13,734 nt of DNA from assembly GCA_007127425.1 (NCBI GenBank), contig SKZJ01000302.1, positions 1 to 13,734 of the forward strand, given 5' to 3'. This DNA comes from Wenzhouxiangella sp. Its GTDB lineage: Bacteria > Pseudomonadota > Gammaproteobacteria > Xanthomonadales > Wenzhouxiangellaceae. Below the pieces are notes generated by a model that searched no databases, was not told the DNA's origin, and worked only from the letters and a program-made list of their open reading frames with translations. Of the stretch, positions 13,616-13,734 are shown piece after piece; positions within the stretch are counted from its first letter, which is position 1, and each line of letters opens with the position of its first letter. The translations under genes were made by a program, and so were the position numbers.

Positions 13616-13734
13616 ATGACGGAAAACACGGCAACGGCGGCGCCGGGGCAGGGCCTGGCGATTGTCCACTCCAATCGTCCGGAGATCCTGCGCGACCTGG
13701 TCGCCGCGCACCTGCGCCGGTATCCGTTGGCACC
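13616..13734 (+). CDS. recC: Exodeoxyribonuclease V gamma subunit RecC, 5' end only
   Basis: The window ends 39 codons into this gene. The visible residues (MTENTATAAPGQG, then LAIVHSNRPEILRDLVAAHL, then RRYPLA) match the RecC N-terminus, whose hallmark is a short strand followed by HSNR and a helix (E. coli: LRVYHSNRLDVLEALM). RecC is the Chi-recognising, non-catalytic scaffold of the RecBCD helicase-nuclease that repairs double-strand breaks; recB and recD would be expected to the right. ATG 13616 is the first start in frame; its Shine-Dalgarno (TTGGGGA) is modest. The about 13-residue polar extension before the conserved strand is longer than in E. coli. A strong terminator separates it from the MAPEG gene, so transcription probably starts in the 90 bp upstream. 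Confidence 0.82.
   Translation, partial: MTENTATAAPGQGLAIVHSNRPEILRDLVAAHLRRYPLA

Noticed and set aside
1..13734. CRISPR array, tRNA or rRNA genes
   Set aside because: No regularly spaced repeats, cloverleaf-like tRNA sequence or rRNA-like sequence was found on either strand by eye.

Overview
This 13.7 kb window is bacterial chromosomal DNA, most likely from a gammaproteobacterium. The support is the start of a RecC-type exonuclease V subunit at the right edge, a tripartite RND pump, Shine-Dalgarno-led genes and moderately high G+C. I cannot place the genus. There is no rRNA, tRNA, CRISPR array or complete insertion sequence.

Left block (1-3914, + strand): the 3' part of a periplasmic adaptor gene overlaps by 4 bp (ATGA) a full-length RND efflux permease, forming the inner-membrane and periplasmic parts of an efflux pump. 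No outer-membrane channel gene is visible. A ChaB-family gene follows at 4129-4362.

Stress and signalling block (4400-9300): on the - strand lie a decayed YghA-like short-chain dehydrogenase (deleted and frameshifted), a 68-residue cysteine-rich protein, a CsbD-family protein, a REC-EAL response regulator (c-di-GMP phosphodiesterase) and a Crp/Fnr regulator. Divergent from the last is a RsbRD-like/PAS/GGDEF diguanylate cyclase with an intact I-site. The 337-bp divergent spacer holds a perfect 8-bp inverted repeat with a 7-bp spacer and a separate CRP-like 16-mer. A cyclase, a phosphodiesterase and a cAMP-receptor-family regulator side by side suggest one locally controlled c-di-GMP circuit.

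Envelope block (9410-12568, - strand): three genes with 4-bp ATGA overlaps encode small membrane proteins (a one-TM helical protein, a holin-superfamily-III protein like YqjE, and a DUF3618 protein). They sit behind a bidirectional-looking hairpin shared with the convergent cyclase gene. Upstream is an unusual gene keeping only the C-terminal half of a CocE/PepX-type hydrolase behind an unrelated N-terminus. Just past its stop, in the same frame, is a short open stretch resembling a Rho_N-like motif.

Right end (12798-13734, + strand): a MAPEG-family membrane protein gene ends exactly at a 162-bp MITE-like element with 26-bp inverted repeats and a TTA target duplication. The insertion appears to have created the present stop codon. 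A strong intrinsic terminator, a candidate promoter -10 and the 5' end of recC follow.

Overall this reads as an accessory stress and envelope island between efflux genes and recC, with clear signs of gene decay and one small mobile element. The most novel points are the MITE-made stop codon, the orphan PepX_C chimera and the palindromic operator between the c-di-GMP genes.
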